From contig NC_061116.1 of the NCBI RefSeq assembly GCF_002878395.1, positions 118,863,019 to 118,927,018 on the forward strand: 64,000 bases of DNA, written 5' to 3'. Made by a program: the position numbers and the translations under genes. Below are positions 46,814-60,015 of this stretch, piece after piece. The first letter of the stretch is position 1, and every line of letters begins with the position of its first letter. Source of the DNA: Capsicum annuum. Its lineage: Eukaryota; Streptophyta; Magnoliopsida; Solanales; Solanaceae. Below the pieces are notes generated by a model. The model did no database searches. It was not told the DNA's origin and saw only the letters and a program-made list of their open reading frames with translations.

Positions 46814-49398
46814 TGTAAAACCCCACAAAGTTTCCTCATAGTTTAGCCTTAGAGCGTGTCAAGTGAAGTGTAATTCTGGCCCTAAAAGATTGAGAAGTGA
46901 CTTTCTATGTGATTGGTGTTTCAACCATATAGAATTTTCTTAAAATTTGACTTGTTGTCATGTAGAATATTGAATCAGATTTTCAACGATTAAAATTTTG
47001 TCTAAATTAGGCATCGGGGTGAGAAGTTATTGCTTTTTGCTTGAGAGTTGTCAGAATCGCCTATGTGCGACGGACGATCCGATGGACCGTCGAACCTGCA
47101 ATGGACCGTCAATCTGACCGTCGTATAGAGGCAGTATATCTTTTTTTGGACATCGTGCGACAGATGACCCGATGAACCGTCGGACTTGCGATAGACCGTC
47201 GCAGACCCCGTTTAGTATTTTTAGCTCATTTTTAAAAGGGATTTTTGGTCCTTTCCACTCTTTTATACCCTGATATATTCCAAACGAAGTTGATAGCCTC
47301 ATAGTCTCCCAAAACATCCAAAGGCTAGGGTTTCTCCCTCAAGAGCAAATCTAAAATCCTTCTCCAAGAAATCCAAGAGCTTACCATGGGTTCTACAAAT
47401 TGAGTTGAGATTTGAGTTTCCTAAGTTCAAAGGTTGCAAGAACTCTCTCTCAAGAGTAAGAAGAAGAGCTTAGAGCAAGCTTGTTCATCCAATTTCATAA
47501 TCTAAGGTATGTGGGGTTTAGAACAAGGGTAGTCCTTTCACCCTTGTGCCCGAAGGCTTCTTTAAACTACAATTTCTCTGCAATTTATGTGATTTTACAT
47601 GAAATTGAATTGGGTAACTCAGCCATTGTTATTGGTTGCAAGCTTTTAATATTTTCCATGAATTGAGAGTCTAATGGCATGATTTTTACATGTTTTCTTG
47701 AGAAATTGCAGCTGGATCTATACCCCATGATTTTAATCCTTGAGAAGTTAATAGTTGAAATGTTTGAGATATTGAAGTTTATGAGTATGTTGAGATTTTG
47801 AGACAAATTGCGGAAATTTCTAGATTTCTACATGAGATATGAATCTATATGCTATCTATTAAGCTTTTGATGAGTTTTAACTTGAGATTGAATTATGGGT
47901 TATTAAGCGCTACTTGAGACTTGAGATTTTATGAACTCTTGTTCGATAAGCACCCATGATTTAACTATTCTGAGATTGTTGAGAAATGTTTTGACCTAAT
48001 GGTCATTGAGTATTGAAATCTACTTTACTACATAAGATTACAGATTTGATTATTGGGTTCTTATTGAACCATGAGATTATTCTAAAGTGTATTTTCATGA
48101 GATGAGCCAGATAAACTAAAGGGAGTAGTATTTAGCACCGAGTTGGGTAAGTTACCACAATTTCTTACCCTAGAATTATGTGCCACTATAGGTAGGGCCT
48201 AAGGCCGAGATAATTATTAGGCCTAAGACTGAGATATTGGGACCGAGGCCGAGATAAGTGATCACTGAGTTGAGGTTATACTCCTTGGCAAGAGTATGAC
48301 GCCTTTCCCTAACGCAAGGTTTGTTCCTTAGAAGGACAAGACGTTGGACTCCATGTAGCTCGCATGGTTTATGCCAGTTAAGAGAACCTCCCTAAACTAA
48401 AGTATTTTCCATTGAGATAGAATATTTTTCCCTTAAAACTAAAGCTTTGAAATAAGATATTTTCCTTTTAAACTAAAATACTTTCCCTTGATATGAGTAT
48501 TTTTCCCTAAAGCTTGAAATGAGATATTTTCCTAACGTGAATGAAATGCCTTCAAGTATGTTCCAAAGTTATATGATTCCGAATTCCAAGTATTCAAGTT
48601 CAAAAGAGTTATGAGTTCTTGAGCATTGAAGAATTTTTACTCTCTATGAGACATATGCATGAGTTGAAAGTATTACTTAAAGTTTCCTTTAGCCTTGAGT
48701 AATGAGAATAAGAGAAGAGTGCAAATTTCAAAACTAAAAGTATAATGACTCACGAGATTGTGTACATGTTCCATTTTACATGATTCATGAGTTTTGCATC
48801 TTATACTTATTCGAGCCATGTGAGTCATTACTTATTACATGGATGATTTGATTAAAGAGTATTGATGTTGTTTTATATAAATGCATGCACCCCCACATAC
48901 TCTGTGCATTCTCAAGTGCTGATCTACATATACGTCTATGTGGTACATTTTCTTATAATGTAGGTTTAGGTACTCAGTCCCAATCTCATCAGTGATTTCT
49001 GAGTACCTCTTCCTACATTTCTATAGTGGTGAGTCCTCATGGTTCGAGGACCTATATTCAAACATCTCTATATTTTGAGAGACTATGTTGTTATGTCCAG
49101 TTCATTTTGAGTCATTTGTGGACCTATCCCAACGGCTCTCTAGTTCATGGATTAATAGAGGCTTTGTCAGACTAGTTATCAGATTGTGTTTGTATTGAGG
49201 TTTTCCAGCATTGCTTGGTCATTTGGATCGAGCATTCTCTCCGTATTTCCTTTCATATGATATGACTATGCTAGTGGTTGAATTATTTCATCTTGAAATA
49301 AGTGTTATTAGTCGAAACAGGCTCAAAGGGTTAGCTTGGGGATACTTGTAGACTTAAACACCGTGTGACATCCCAAGAGGCAATTTTGGGTCATTACA
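46814..49398 (+). repeat. T LTR 3 (2,585 bp)
   Basis: Starts TGTAAAACCCC after the T2 polypurine tract and ends GGGTCATTACA. It is followed by gggag (candidate target copy) and the continued protease gene of O. Short open frames inside it occur at the same places in LTR 1 and LTR 2 and are not genes. Confidence 0.95.
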
Positions 49399-50620
49399 GG
49401 GAGTGTGGTATCTATTAGTGGTAAGTAGACCTTTGCTTATCTGTTTGAGTTGGATATGGGGGATTTTGATGTAATTCTGCGTATGGATTGGTTGCATTAT
49501 TTTTACACGTCTTTGGATTGTCAGACTCATAGGTTTATCTTTAGGTTTCCTAGTGCGTCGGTGATAGAATGGGAGGGTTTTTCTTTAGCTCCTAGGGGAA
49601 GGTTTTTTTTTTATCTTAGAGCTCGGAGGTTAATATCCAAGGGTTGTCTTTATCACTTGGTCTGGGTTAAAAATTCTAACTCGGAAGGTCCTTCTTTATC
49701 TTTGGTCCCTGTGGTTAATGAGTTTCCAGAGGTCTTTCTGAATGATCTTCCTGGTGTTCCTCTAGTTAGGAAAATAGAGTTTGGTATTGATTTGCTTCTA
49801 GATGCTTGTCCAATTTCTATTCCTCCGTATAGAATTCCTCCGACTGATTTGAAGAAACTTAAAGAGCAACTTAAGGATCTTCTAGATAAGGGATTTATTT
49901 GTCCTAGTGTTTCCCCTTAGGGTGCACTGGTGTTGTTTGTGCATAAGAAGGATGGTTCCCTTTGAATGTGCATTGACTACAGGCAATTTAACAAGGTGAC
50001 GGTTAAGAACTAGTATCATCTTCCCCAAATAGATGACTTGTTTGACTAGTTGCAAGGTGCCAAGTTTTTCTCTAGATAGATATTCATTTTAGGTACCATC
50101 ATCTTAAGATTAGAGAGGTATATATCTCTAAGATGGCTTTTCGTATTCAGCATGGGCTTTTTGAATTCTTGGTGATGTCATTTGGGTTGACTAATGCTCC
50201 AGTAGCATTTATGGATTTGATGAACAGGGTGTTTAGGTAGTATTTGGATCCCTTCATAATTGTATTTATTGATGACATTCTAGTTTATTCAAAGAGTGAG
50301 ATGGATTATGCTAATCACCTCTATGTGGTGTTGCAGACCTTAAAGAAACAATAGTTGTACGCTAAGTTCTCTAAGTGTGAGTTTTGGTTGAACAATGTGA
50401 CTTTCTTTGATCATATTATTTCTAGCAAGGGGATCATGGTTGACCCACAGAAGGTTGTTATGGTGAAGAGGTGGCCTAGGCCCACAACTCCATTTAATAT
50501 TCGGAGCTTCTTGGGTTTAGCTGGGTATTATAAGCAATTTATGGAAAGCTTTTTCTCGATATCTGCTCCTTTGACTAAGTTGACTCAAAAGAAGGTTAAG
50601 TTTTCTTAGTCAGATGCTTG
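49399..50620 (+). pseudogene. O protease 3' portion and reverse transcriptase remnant
   Basis: Continues the gene broken at 31118: FELDMGDFDVILRMDWLHYF (about 49447-49506), a long open frame to 49920 ending in the RT start (IDLLLDACPISIPPYRIPP, LKDLLDKGFICPSVSP). RT then runs through stops with LFVHKKDGS, CIDYRQFNKVTVKN and the catalytic [16 protein letters not shown] near 50250-50298, where both Asp residues are kept. FDHIISSKGIMVDPQKV and SFLGLAGYYKQFMES follow at 50405-50560. In contrast to T, the RT active site is intact although the frame is not. Confidence 0.9.
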
Positions 50621-52555
50621 TGAAGGGAGTTTTGAGAATTTGAAAGATAAGCTAACTTCAGCTCAAATTCTGATATTGCCGAAGGGCAGTGATGTGTTTG
50701 TGGTTTATTGTGATGCATCTCGAGTAGGTCTTGGTTGTGTATTGATACAGTATGGGAAGGTGATTGCCTATGCTTCCAGGCAGTTGAAGGTACATGAGAG
50801 GAATTATTCTACTCATGATTTGGAGTAGTTGGCGGCTATGTTTTCTTTGAAAATATGGTGGCATTATTTGTGTGTTGTCCATGTGGATATCTTTTCTGAT
50901 CATAAGAGTCTTCAGTACGTGTTCACTTAGAAAGAGCTTAATTTCAGGTAGAGGAAATGGCTTGAACTTCTCAAGAATTACGATATAATTCTTCACTATC
51001 ACCCAGGTAAGTCTAATATGGTTACTGATGCTCTTAACAGGTTAACCATGGGGATTTTAGCTCATATGGAGAAGGGAAAGCGAGAATTAGTAAAGGATAT
51101 TCACCGTTTGGCTAATCTTGGAGTTTTTCTTTTTGAATCCAAGGATGGTAGTGTAATGGTGCATGAAGTGGTTCGATCATCCCTTGGTGCAGAGATTATG
51201 GAGAAGCTAGTATTGGATCCTGTCTTGATAAAAATCAAGAGTGATATTGGTCGGAAAAAGGTAGCAGTATTTGAGATCCATGGTGATGGTACTTTATGGT
51301 ACCAAGGGAGGTTGTGTGTTCTTGATGTCGATGGTTTATGACAAAGGGTTTTGGTTGAGGTGCATAAGTTGCGCTATGTTGTCCATCCCGACTCGACTAA
51401 TACGTATCATGATCTTAAGGAGATCAATTAGTAGAATGGAATGAAGAGAGATGCAGCAGATTTTATGGCCAAGTTTATGGTGTGTCAATAGGTTAAGGTT
51501 GAGCAGATGAGACCAGGAGGGTTGTATAAAAAAATTCATTTGCCCAAATAAAAGTGGGAAGTGATTAACATGAACTTCATTTCTGGTCTTCCTCGATCTC
51601 GGAGTCAATATGAATCAATTATGTCATAGTGGATAGGATGACTAAGTTTGCGCATATTTTGCCAGTGCGGACTACCTTTTCGGGGAAGATTATGCGAAGT
51701 TGTATCTTCAGGAGTTTGCGAAGCTGCATGGGGTTCCTGTTTTGATTATTTTTTATCATGGTATGTAGTTTACTCTCACTTTTGGAGGCCTTTTCAAAAA
51801 GGGTTGGGGACTAAGGTTAGTCTGAGTACTTCTTTCCATCTGCAGATGGATGAGCAAGTGGAGAGAACTATTCATACCTTGGAGGTTATACTTTGGGCTT
51901 GCGTGTGATTATGGTGACAGTTAGGTTGAGCATATACCTTTGGTGGAGTTTACTTACAACAATAGCTACCATACTAGTATTGGTATGGCTTCTTTCGAGG
52001 TATTGAATGGTACGAGGTATAGATCTCCTACTAGTTGGTTTGAGCTTGGTGAGGCAGACATGTTTGGCCCAAATTTGGTTTATCAAGCGATGGAGAAGGT
52101 GAAGGTAAGGCTGCCAAAAGTCACCAAAAGTCCTATGTGGATGTTAGGCATAGAGACTTAGATTTTGAGGTCATGGATAGGGTGTTCCCCAAGGTATCTC
52201 CTATTAAGGGAGTGGTTTAGTTTTACAAAAAGGGAAAACTTGGTCCTCTATTTATTATCCCTTATGAGATTTTATGGAGGGTTGGTATTGTTGCTTATGT
52301 GTTGGAGTTTCTATCTAGCTTAGGTATTTCGGGTTCTTTATCTTATGAAGAAGTCCCAGTTGAGATTTTGTATAGGCAGGTTCATCGATTATGGACCAAG
52401 GGTGTAGCTTTGGTTAAGGTTCTATGGCAAACCGTAAGGTGGAAGAAGCTACTTGGGAAGTGGAAGAGGACATGAAGTCCAAGTATCCACATTTGTTTTC
52501 TTCTCCTGGGATTCATGTGAAAGGTATGTGTCTTCAACACATCATTATTTTCTGA
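50621..52555 (+). pseudogene. O RNase H-integrase-chromodomain remnant
   Basis: RNase [40 protein letters not shown] (50690-50828), then DHKSLQYVF. The linker NRLTMGILAHMEKGK is at about 51035-51080. Integrase zinc domain from 51362 (VHKLRYVVHPDSTNTYHDLK), core MNFISGLPRS at about 51570 (first Asp is Asn), then a frameshift. The second Asp is also lost (YHGM, stop, FTLTFW near 51755); the Glu survives (DEQVERTIHTLE). The C-terminal domain near 52215-52300 is poorly kept. The tail reads VKVLWQ, then EEATWEVEEDMKSKYPHLF after a shift, ending at a TGA at 52553-52555. Confidence 0.88.
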
Positions 52556-52685
52556 GTTTGTTAAAGGAAAGATTAACATCTTTGTCTCTTTGTTTTCAAA
52601 CTTTGTTAAAGGGATGTTTGATAATGCAAATGACTCTGTGTATGGTTACCCCTACCTTGTTCGTCATTTGGGGATGAATGTTCCT

Positions 52686-52697
52686 AGTGGGGGGGAT
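52686..52697 (+). other. Polypurine tract of O
   Basis: agtgggggggat directly before the 3' LTR start TGAAACATCC, preceded by a gggatgaatgttcc block like that upstream of the B and T tracts. Confidence 0.9.
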
Positions 52698-54997
52698 TGA
52701 AACATCCTGGGTGTTAACCCTTAGAAAATTTTTTGGAATTTTGTTCTCTCGACCCAATATGACTCATGGGTACGAGTCGTATGATAGGGTACGAGTAGTA
52801 TGGCCCTGTCGTATTCTGACCAGTATTAGTTGGTGGGATGGTTTTTGTCACTAGAAAGGGTATGACTTAGAGGTATGAGTCGTAGGGCTTGGTACGAGTC
52901 GTATCATTGACTCACATGGTAGGCAGCGTTGATCCTCTTGGTATTTCATTCAGCCAGGGATACGGGTCATGGGTACGAATCGTATGCTCGGGTTACGACT
53001 CGGTTAGATGATTCGTATACTGGACATTTTCTGATCTAAGGGTGAGACTTGGGTACGAATGGTGGGTACCAATCGTATTGGGTGGGTACGACTCATATGG
53101 GTCAGTTGTATCCTTGTGACAGAATTTTGTGCAACTTAAGTGGGGGTATTTTGGACATTTCCCTATTTACCCTAATTAGGACCCACGACTTCTAATACAC
53201 TTACGAGGTTATTTACCCTACTGTTCTATTCATTAACAGATAGAAACTATTCCAAAACACTCTATAATTCTCTCAAGATCTTTTGGGGCAAGAGAGCTTG
53301 GGTTTCAACTAAATGATTGCTTTAGGACTTGTCTTGGTGATTTCCTTCCATTATCTTCTTGGTTTAAGGCGTTTTTCTCTTCCCTCATTGTAATTTCAAC
53401 TAAAGATATGGTTTATATGATTGATTTCATGGTTTTATTATTTCATGATTATGGTTTTCAACTATTATTTGGGGTTTTAATATTAAATGCTTGGTTATGG
53501 TTTCCTATGATTTTAATTATTCTTTTATGCATTATGGTGGTTTCGGATAATTGGATTACATGATAATGGTTTAATGGTCTTTGGAATTGGTTTTGGTTAT
53601 ATTATGCCCCTATTGTGATTGATAAAATGCTAATAAAAATATGTTCATTCCATTGACTTTTTTAATGGAACTCTTGCATGTTTTAAACTTGGTAAATGAA
53701 TTATGCATAGTTTAAATGGTTTGGAAAGGATAAAGGCTAAATGGTTATACTTGTGGGGACCATGGAAGTATACCAAGTGGTTTAATATGGTATATGGAAG
53801 TCCACTTAAACCTAAAAATGGTTGGCTATGGATGATACTTGCAAGTAAGGGTTGGTATGACGTTACCAATATCATTGGCCGTGGTTAATAAATGGATAAT
53901 GGTTTCGTTATTTGGATACTGATTTTAATTGGGCATTAATAGCGGGGTATGTAGCAAAGCCATGGAAGGTAGCGGTCCTGGAGGGACCAAAACTAGAAAC
54001 TCATATTTGCCGATATGAGGATTGGTCTTAGTGGACCGTGTGCATGATGTCATAATATTAGGGGATGTACTAGTCGTCCCATGGGATACTTCTCTGGTCG
54101 TGTGTCTACATGCACTGAGGCCCTTTCAACAGGGGGAGATGAACCTATATAGCCCGTTGGTGGTTTAGGACGGCCAAGCTATGCAACCCTGGTAAAGGTT
54201 TTAAAGGCATGCTAAACCCGGTCCACTTTCCCGGCATGGTTATATATATGTATGGTTGTATGCATTGGATGGTTTTACTTGGTTTGATAACTGGCATTAT
54301 TTTATCCTTATCCCAAAATTCATACTAGCGGTCACTCGCTAACCCATCTACTGGAGGTTGTATACCCACGCTATGTAGGAACCGACCATTATACTTCTCC
54401 TACATAGTAATCGACTCGGGGACAACGTTTGGACTGAAGTGGTGAGCATCCATCCTTTCGGAAGCCATCATTTCATGTGGTGGATATTGTTAGACATTTT
54501 GACTTTATTTTGGATATTGGCTTTGGCTATGATTGGGGGCATTTCCCAATCGAATTTATTTAATTTTTGGATAGAGGCTTTGTGGTACTTCTGGGGGTTG
54601 GTATAGGCGGGATCGGTACAAGTGTCGGCTTTGGCATTGTGATAAGCCGATGGACTGACATTATTAGACAATATTATTGGTTGTTCCATCCTATTACATT
54701 TTGGGATTAATCATATTATATTTTGATACTTATTTGGTTATGGACTGGTTTATGGCCTATGGTTTGGTATATATGGTTTGGCAATTGGTGTGGTACAGTT
54801 GGACTCGTTGGGTCGGTCATGGTTGTGACCCTATCCCAAAGTCTTAATGAGAATATTTACACTATCTTGGTACATGTTCAGAATTCTGCCCATCAAAGGA
54901 TGTGTAAACCGCATGGGGTTGGGTAATAGGGGTGGTTCCTGATCCCAGATGGACTTGGGATGCCCATTAAGATAAGGCTCGTGGTCGGGTCGTGTCA
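52698..54997 (+). repeat. O 3' LTR (2,300 bp)
   Basis: Starts TGAAACATCCTGGG and ends GGTCGGGTCGTGTCA, with intact TG...CA. It lacks the fold-back arm of the 5' LTR. Its 3' terminal 12 bases before the last three (ggtcgggtcgtg) are identical to the LTR end of the TRIM at 20739-21359. It is followed by gaaag. No gene. Confidence 0.95.
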
Positions 54998-57900
54998 GAA
55001 AGTCCATATGACAAACATAAGAATAAGCCCATAAGACGCTGTATGGGAACACAGGTGGAGGTAATCAAGGAATGCATTCTATGAGAATGCTACAACTAGT
55101 TCGGATGGTAATCAAATCAATATCTAAAGGTTCAAGGCATAACTACTTGTCCCTGAACCATCCGCTCCAGGATATCCCATCAACTGAGAATGAATCCATA
55201 CTAAATCCTACTGAAGTATACTACTCCCACCGAGTATATCATCCAAAATTCCCAAAGAAAACTGGAGACTCAAGGTCAAAGCTAAAAAAAACAATACAGG
55301 GTCCATGGGATATTATCTAAGAACTTATAACTATAATCCATCCAAAGTTGAGAAGACCCAACAAACAACCACGGAGTAGGCTCAACCAGCCTAAAAATGA
55401 AATTTGAACAAAGACAAGTCCAAAATAAAAGTTACACACAAGCTCTACAACACCAAGCTAAAATCCCTATACTGAGACTAAATCGCTCGGTCTCAACCAT
55501 CCAAACAAAACCTAAAGATGGGTAGGCATTCATACTCTAAGTCAATTCTAACTTCCAAATCACTATTCCAAGGAGTCAAATAAAAATTGAACCAATAAGC
55601 CTACATCATTGCCAACCATTCAAATCGACTTTACTATCCAAATTTAATATATTCGATATAAACCATACCGAGCCACAATTGAGACATATCTGAAGAACAA
55701 CAATCACCACAAGGATAAACATCAACTGAAAACACAAGTAACCAACTGTATATCAGTTAGAGGGTACAAAATGTATCCACAAAATAGAAATCATGCTTAA
55801 GGATAAATCACCGCCTAGAAATTCAAATAACCCACTCCATAACCATTGGAGGGCATAACCATTAGAGGGAATAAACTATCCAAACATATTCAAAAACTTC
55901 CCAAGGCTTCAAACCACAACAGTACAGGAAAAAACTCTATGCAACCTAAGTTGGGAACTAATCAATCCAACACTCTATCTCGGAAAAGAATAGACAAAGG
56001 CACATTTCATTAAGGAGAAATGCTCCACCAAGCCTCATTAGGCCAAACAAGCACTGAAATGGGGATTTCCTGAGTCAACCCAAGAATCACATCATCAAAG
56101 AAGAAAAAATACCAATCTTGAAACCAAGGTCAAAGTCAAGACCACCACCAAAAAACCAACAACTCAAGATGAAGAACTTTTAATTTGCCAACTCAAGAAG
56201 CGATCACAGGAAAGACCACCTACCTCTAACTTTCCCGCTCTACTTAAGACCAAACTGTATTTTATTAAGAAACAAGTATCTAATATCCACACTAATAACA
56301 AAGGCAAACCATCACAAGGGGACAACCCAACCAATATAAGAGATAAATCCATGATATCTCAATATCAATATCAAAATCACTGTGGGGTGAAGAAATGGTC
56401 ATAATGAAGAATGGACCCAAAATTGGTAAAGCTCACAAATAGGCTATGTAGAAAGGGATAGCCATAACGAAGGCCTATGCCACACAGAAGCCAATTCTAA
56501 GGATCCCTAGCTCAGAAAATAAGCGATACAACTAAGTTGCCGACTCTAGAATTGTAACAGAATTATAGAAGGTCAACTTACCTACGATATCACAATACAT
56601 ATCTGAATCAATCTAACACAGCTAGCCAAGATAGAAATAATCAACCTCGCCGAGCTATGGAAAAGAAAACATCAAATAAAGTTATATCTACTTAACTATC
56701 GAATAAGATCACAAGAATGCAATTCTAACTAGATAACACTAGTCTATACAGCTTTCCAGTGAGGATCAACTACATCAAGTAATAATATCAATAATATTAA
56801 TAACCTCAAGAAGTGATAACAATAGCAACAACAATATCAACACTAATATAATGAGTAGGAGGTACCAAAATAAAGCCTAATATCATGTACCACTCAAGGG
56901 CCATAATAAGGCTAATGTGCCAAGATAATTGGGACTCAAACCCAAAAGCTACACCCTTAGGGAGAAAATATCAACACAGATCTACCTCATTGTACTAAAA
57001 GAAATAAACCATGGAGTAGTAACATAATCATAAATTCGATAATAAGGCATACAATAACCAATATCAGTTCATCAAGGCATAATCAGCAACGAGTATAAAA
57101 ATACAATACACATCGTAAAAGATAAATATAGGAAATAAAAGCACACCTATCATGGAAAAACCCACAATTACATGCCTGATGAATATTAGGAGAATAAATC
57201 AGAATGATTCCAAACTTGAACTGACTAACTAAATTATCAAATAAGGTGCTAAATGCACTATCTCTAACTGAATATGTCATAATATCATGGGGCTAATCTG
57301 AATAAGCTAAATGACTAGAAATCCAATGTCAGGGACGTTTTATAGTCCAGTAGCCGATCTCTCTATTGCCGTAGACACTCCTAAAGCATCAATATGGCAA
57401 GAACACAAAATGAGACCAAATGGATGGTGACACTAAGATAAATCAATAAAATTATGTCCATTCTTCCACAATCCTAGCCCATTTCAGGAACTCTAGGCTG
57501 GCGAAGAATACATGCTAACTCTATCTAATAAACAATCTTACATCTGGGGCATTCTTTGATCTGGTATCCCATCATGACATAACCAAAACAAAATCCTATA
57601 ATACTTTAAGATATTGCCCCTCATAATCCAGAATGGCCATCATGGCCCGAAGAACCATCCCAAACTCTACAAGGTTTGATGGGAACTCAGCCTACTATGA
57701 TCATCACAACTAATCTGAGAACTACTCATCATCTGATATACTACCTACGTAGAGCTGATAGGCTGTAGGTGAAATTAAACTCTACCGAAATGATCCTCAC
57801 TCTCAGATAAAATATAAATAGCACTATCCTGATGGCATGGCCTCTTGTCACCATTTCCATAAGTCTCAATACAAGATCTCTCTATGGCCCTTACATAATC

Positions 57901-58569
57901 CACAATATGAGAGAAGAAAAACCTAACTACTATCAAATGCTCTAACACTAAATAGAGTGACAATGCTAACACTCTAATAAATCCACACACCACGCCTTAC
58001 TCAAAGGGATATAGCATAGAAAGTGCTTGGCCTACTCGAGAAATCCAAGATCATACTTATAAACTGGTCAAGAACCTTGATGAATATAATTAGACCTAAC
58101 TGTGGTCTGAGAACTGCTTGATGAATCAAATGTTCTCCATGGTTGAGAGGGATTTGCAACATGACTGGGATTCCTACTGATGAACCTCAAAGGTTGGAGT
58201 AATCACAAGCTTTATTGGAGTTTAAATTGGCCCTAATTTCTTTGGATGACGCTGAAGATCTTTGATATTTATCTCTGACTCTTTAATCCAATGTTGTGTT
58301 GAAGCTATAAAAATATGTGTCGAAGTCTCATCCGCATCTGTCGATCATATCACATTAACTATTTGGGGACAGAATAGAGTCAAATAATCTGTTTAAGGTT
58401 TATAACAATATAGACATATAACAGGAAGTCAAGAAATAAATTTCCTAAGAATGTCATTGTAGCCTCCTAAAGATAGGTTACAAATGTATCCGCACCGATC
58501 CGTAGGACTCTACTAAACACTTAGCTTTTGTACTAATACATCGATAAAAACTAGGCTCTGATACTAATT
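54998..58569 (-). mobile_element. L internal region, 5' part (non-coding)
   Basis: About 3.6 kb from the O target copy to the L 5' LTR. I looked on both strands for MNPPxF, zinc knuckle, DPGST, FIDD, DHKSLQ, HPGxxK and GKLSPRY motifs and found none, even degenerate. The longest frames (82 codons at 55072-55320 plus; 72 codons at 57993-57775 minus) resemble nothing I know. The part next to the primer site has the AGTAGAGTCCTACGG leader typical of this group. This fits a LARD core. Confidence 0.7.
58554..58568 (-). other. Primer binding site of L
   Basis: On the minus strand this reads attagtatcagagcc, next to the LTR end ATGACA; an initiator-Met type site with one or two changes. Confidence 0.85.
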
Positions 58570-58571
58570 TG

Positions 58572-58597
58572 TCATGACCTAATTTCTTAGGTCATGA
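58572..58597. repeat. Perfect 10-bp hairpin at the L LTR terminus
   Basis: tcatgaccta and taggtcatga are separated by six bases, one base in from the TG terminus. A degenerate form of the same hairpin is at the A LTR end (5305-5335). Confidence 0.85.
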
Positions 58598-59869
58598 TCG
58601 CGCCTACCATAACCCAATAATAGGCAAGCTAAACCCGTAGTTCGGAATGGATTGTGACGGAATACCTAATATATATAGAAAAAAATATGGAATAGATGTA
58701 AAAAAAGATCAAATACATAAATGAATCCCAAAACCTAGCGGTATCAGTACAAGAGTTGCTAATATAACAAGAGTATGAGAGTGAGATACAAATGAATATA
58801 CTGATACAACTTATCTCTGAATACAACATAGAGACTAGTCTAATAAATAAGGGAGAGATATGTAATACTCCAAACATCAGGCCTCACTCTAAGTCTCTGA
58901 ACCATGGCTACACAATACGATGCATATATCAACAGCGATAACCCAAACTATAATCTGTAGGCTGCAGAAGTGTAGTGTGAGTACCAAAAGAATGGTACTC
59001 AGTAGGCAACTGCCAACTAAGCTCCAATTATAAGGCATATATATAACGTACAAATAGAATAAAAACTACACTCAAATATCCAACATCTAATAAGGATAAA
59101 CTGTCTTATTCATGTCCAAGAGACTAACATATTTAGACTAAGGAAGTAACAAGGATAAACTATCCTATTCCAGTAATATTAATGAATCTCAATACTATAC
59201 CATATATCACTGGCCAATATGCAAAATACAAGAGGAAGAAATATATAAATAAATATACAAGGCGAAGGAATGAGTATACAATATGAATAATTAAAGAAAA
59301 GGGTATAAGGTAGTTCCATAGCTACATATAGCTATGTATATATATATACATGCATATAGTAAGTCAACTCAAAGAATAACCTAAATTATCATGTCTTCAC
59401 TTTAAGACCTTATTATAACCCTATCCGAATTTAATACTATCATACTTAAGGTTCTAATCCACATGGCTAGACTTGAAATAATCGTGCATAATAATGCAAT
59501 CATAAGATAGAAGAGGTTGAAAACATACCTCAAATCTCGGTACCAAATTAATGACCAATCTATCATAAATTAGCCATAATAATGATCATAATAATGATAG
59601 TAACAATATCAATAACAATGTGAGTAATCGAATATTCTGGATAGCCAAATACCTAATCGAGCATATGCATAGCCCCACTGACCCAGGCTCAGAAGGTTCA
59701 ATCAGCATACAATAAAATAAAGCATAATCATCATATATATCTAAGTAACCATACCATATAGACTGATAGACATAGGTGTATACTGGTGATAGGAGATTCA
59801 CATGCAAGAATAAATGCAATAAAATCCATAATACCATAATCATCATCATAACTGTCATCATCATAATAA

Positions 59870-60015
59870 ACCTTCGGCCTTGCTGGGTATATAATCGTAC
59901 AGTATCCTCTGGCCTTTCCAGGTATCATCATATCACCATAACATCCTCCAGTCTTACCGGGTATCATCATATCACCATAATATCTTTCTGCCTTTTCAGG
60001 TATCAATATCATCAT
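59870..60015 (-). repeat. 39-40 bp minisatellite in the L 5' LTR
   Basis: About four units with ccttNccNggtatcatcatatcaccata on the plus strand. It is equivalent to 23515-23700, and its units have been partly homogenised differently. Confidence 0.8.

Larger units (their letters stand above)
31119..49398 (+). mobile_element. Element T: tandem compound retrotransposon, LTR-internal-LTR-internal-LTR
   Basis: Three direct LTRs of one family (31119-33906, 38925-41524, 46814-49398) separate two full internal regions, T1 (33907-38924) and T2 (41525-46813), each with primer site, gag, protease, RT, RNase H, integrase and polypurine tract. The only candidate target duplication is at the outer ends: ggggg (31115-31119 or nearby) and gggag (49399-49403). 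The host protease gene of O reads on across the whole block, so it acts as one insertion. The middle LTR is shared. This form is expected from unequal recombination between the two LTRs of an element, rather than from two separate insertions. Confidence 0.93.
27082..54997 (+). mobile_element. Element O: Ty3/gypsy retrotransposon interrupted by the T compound
   Basis: Plus-strand element with LTRs 27082-29421 (2,340 bp) and 52698-54997 (2,300 bp), primer site, polypurine tract and a decayed gag-pol. The flanking bases are gaaaa (27077-27081) and gaaag (54998-55002), a target duplication with one change. Its own length is about 9.6 kb; the other 18.28 kb is T, inserted in the protease gene between 31118 and 49399. 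O itself lies in the non-coding core of L. Confidence 0.95.

Noticed and set aside
31119..49398. Two independent T insertions side by side
   Set aside because: The middle LTR is shared, with polypurine tract and primer site flush on its two sides and no target duplication between; two insertions would give four LTRs.
53703..53888. Open frames of about 60 codons inside O, T and L LTRs, some recurring in partner LTRs
   Set aside because: They recur because LTRs are copies, carry no known motif and sit in non-coding LTR DNA.
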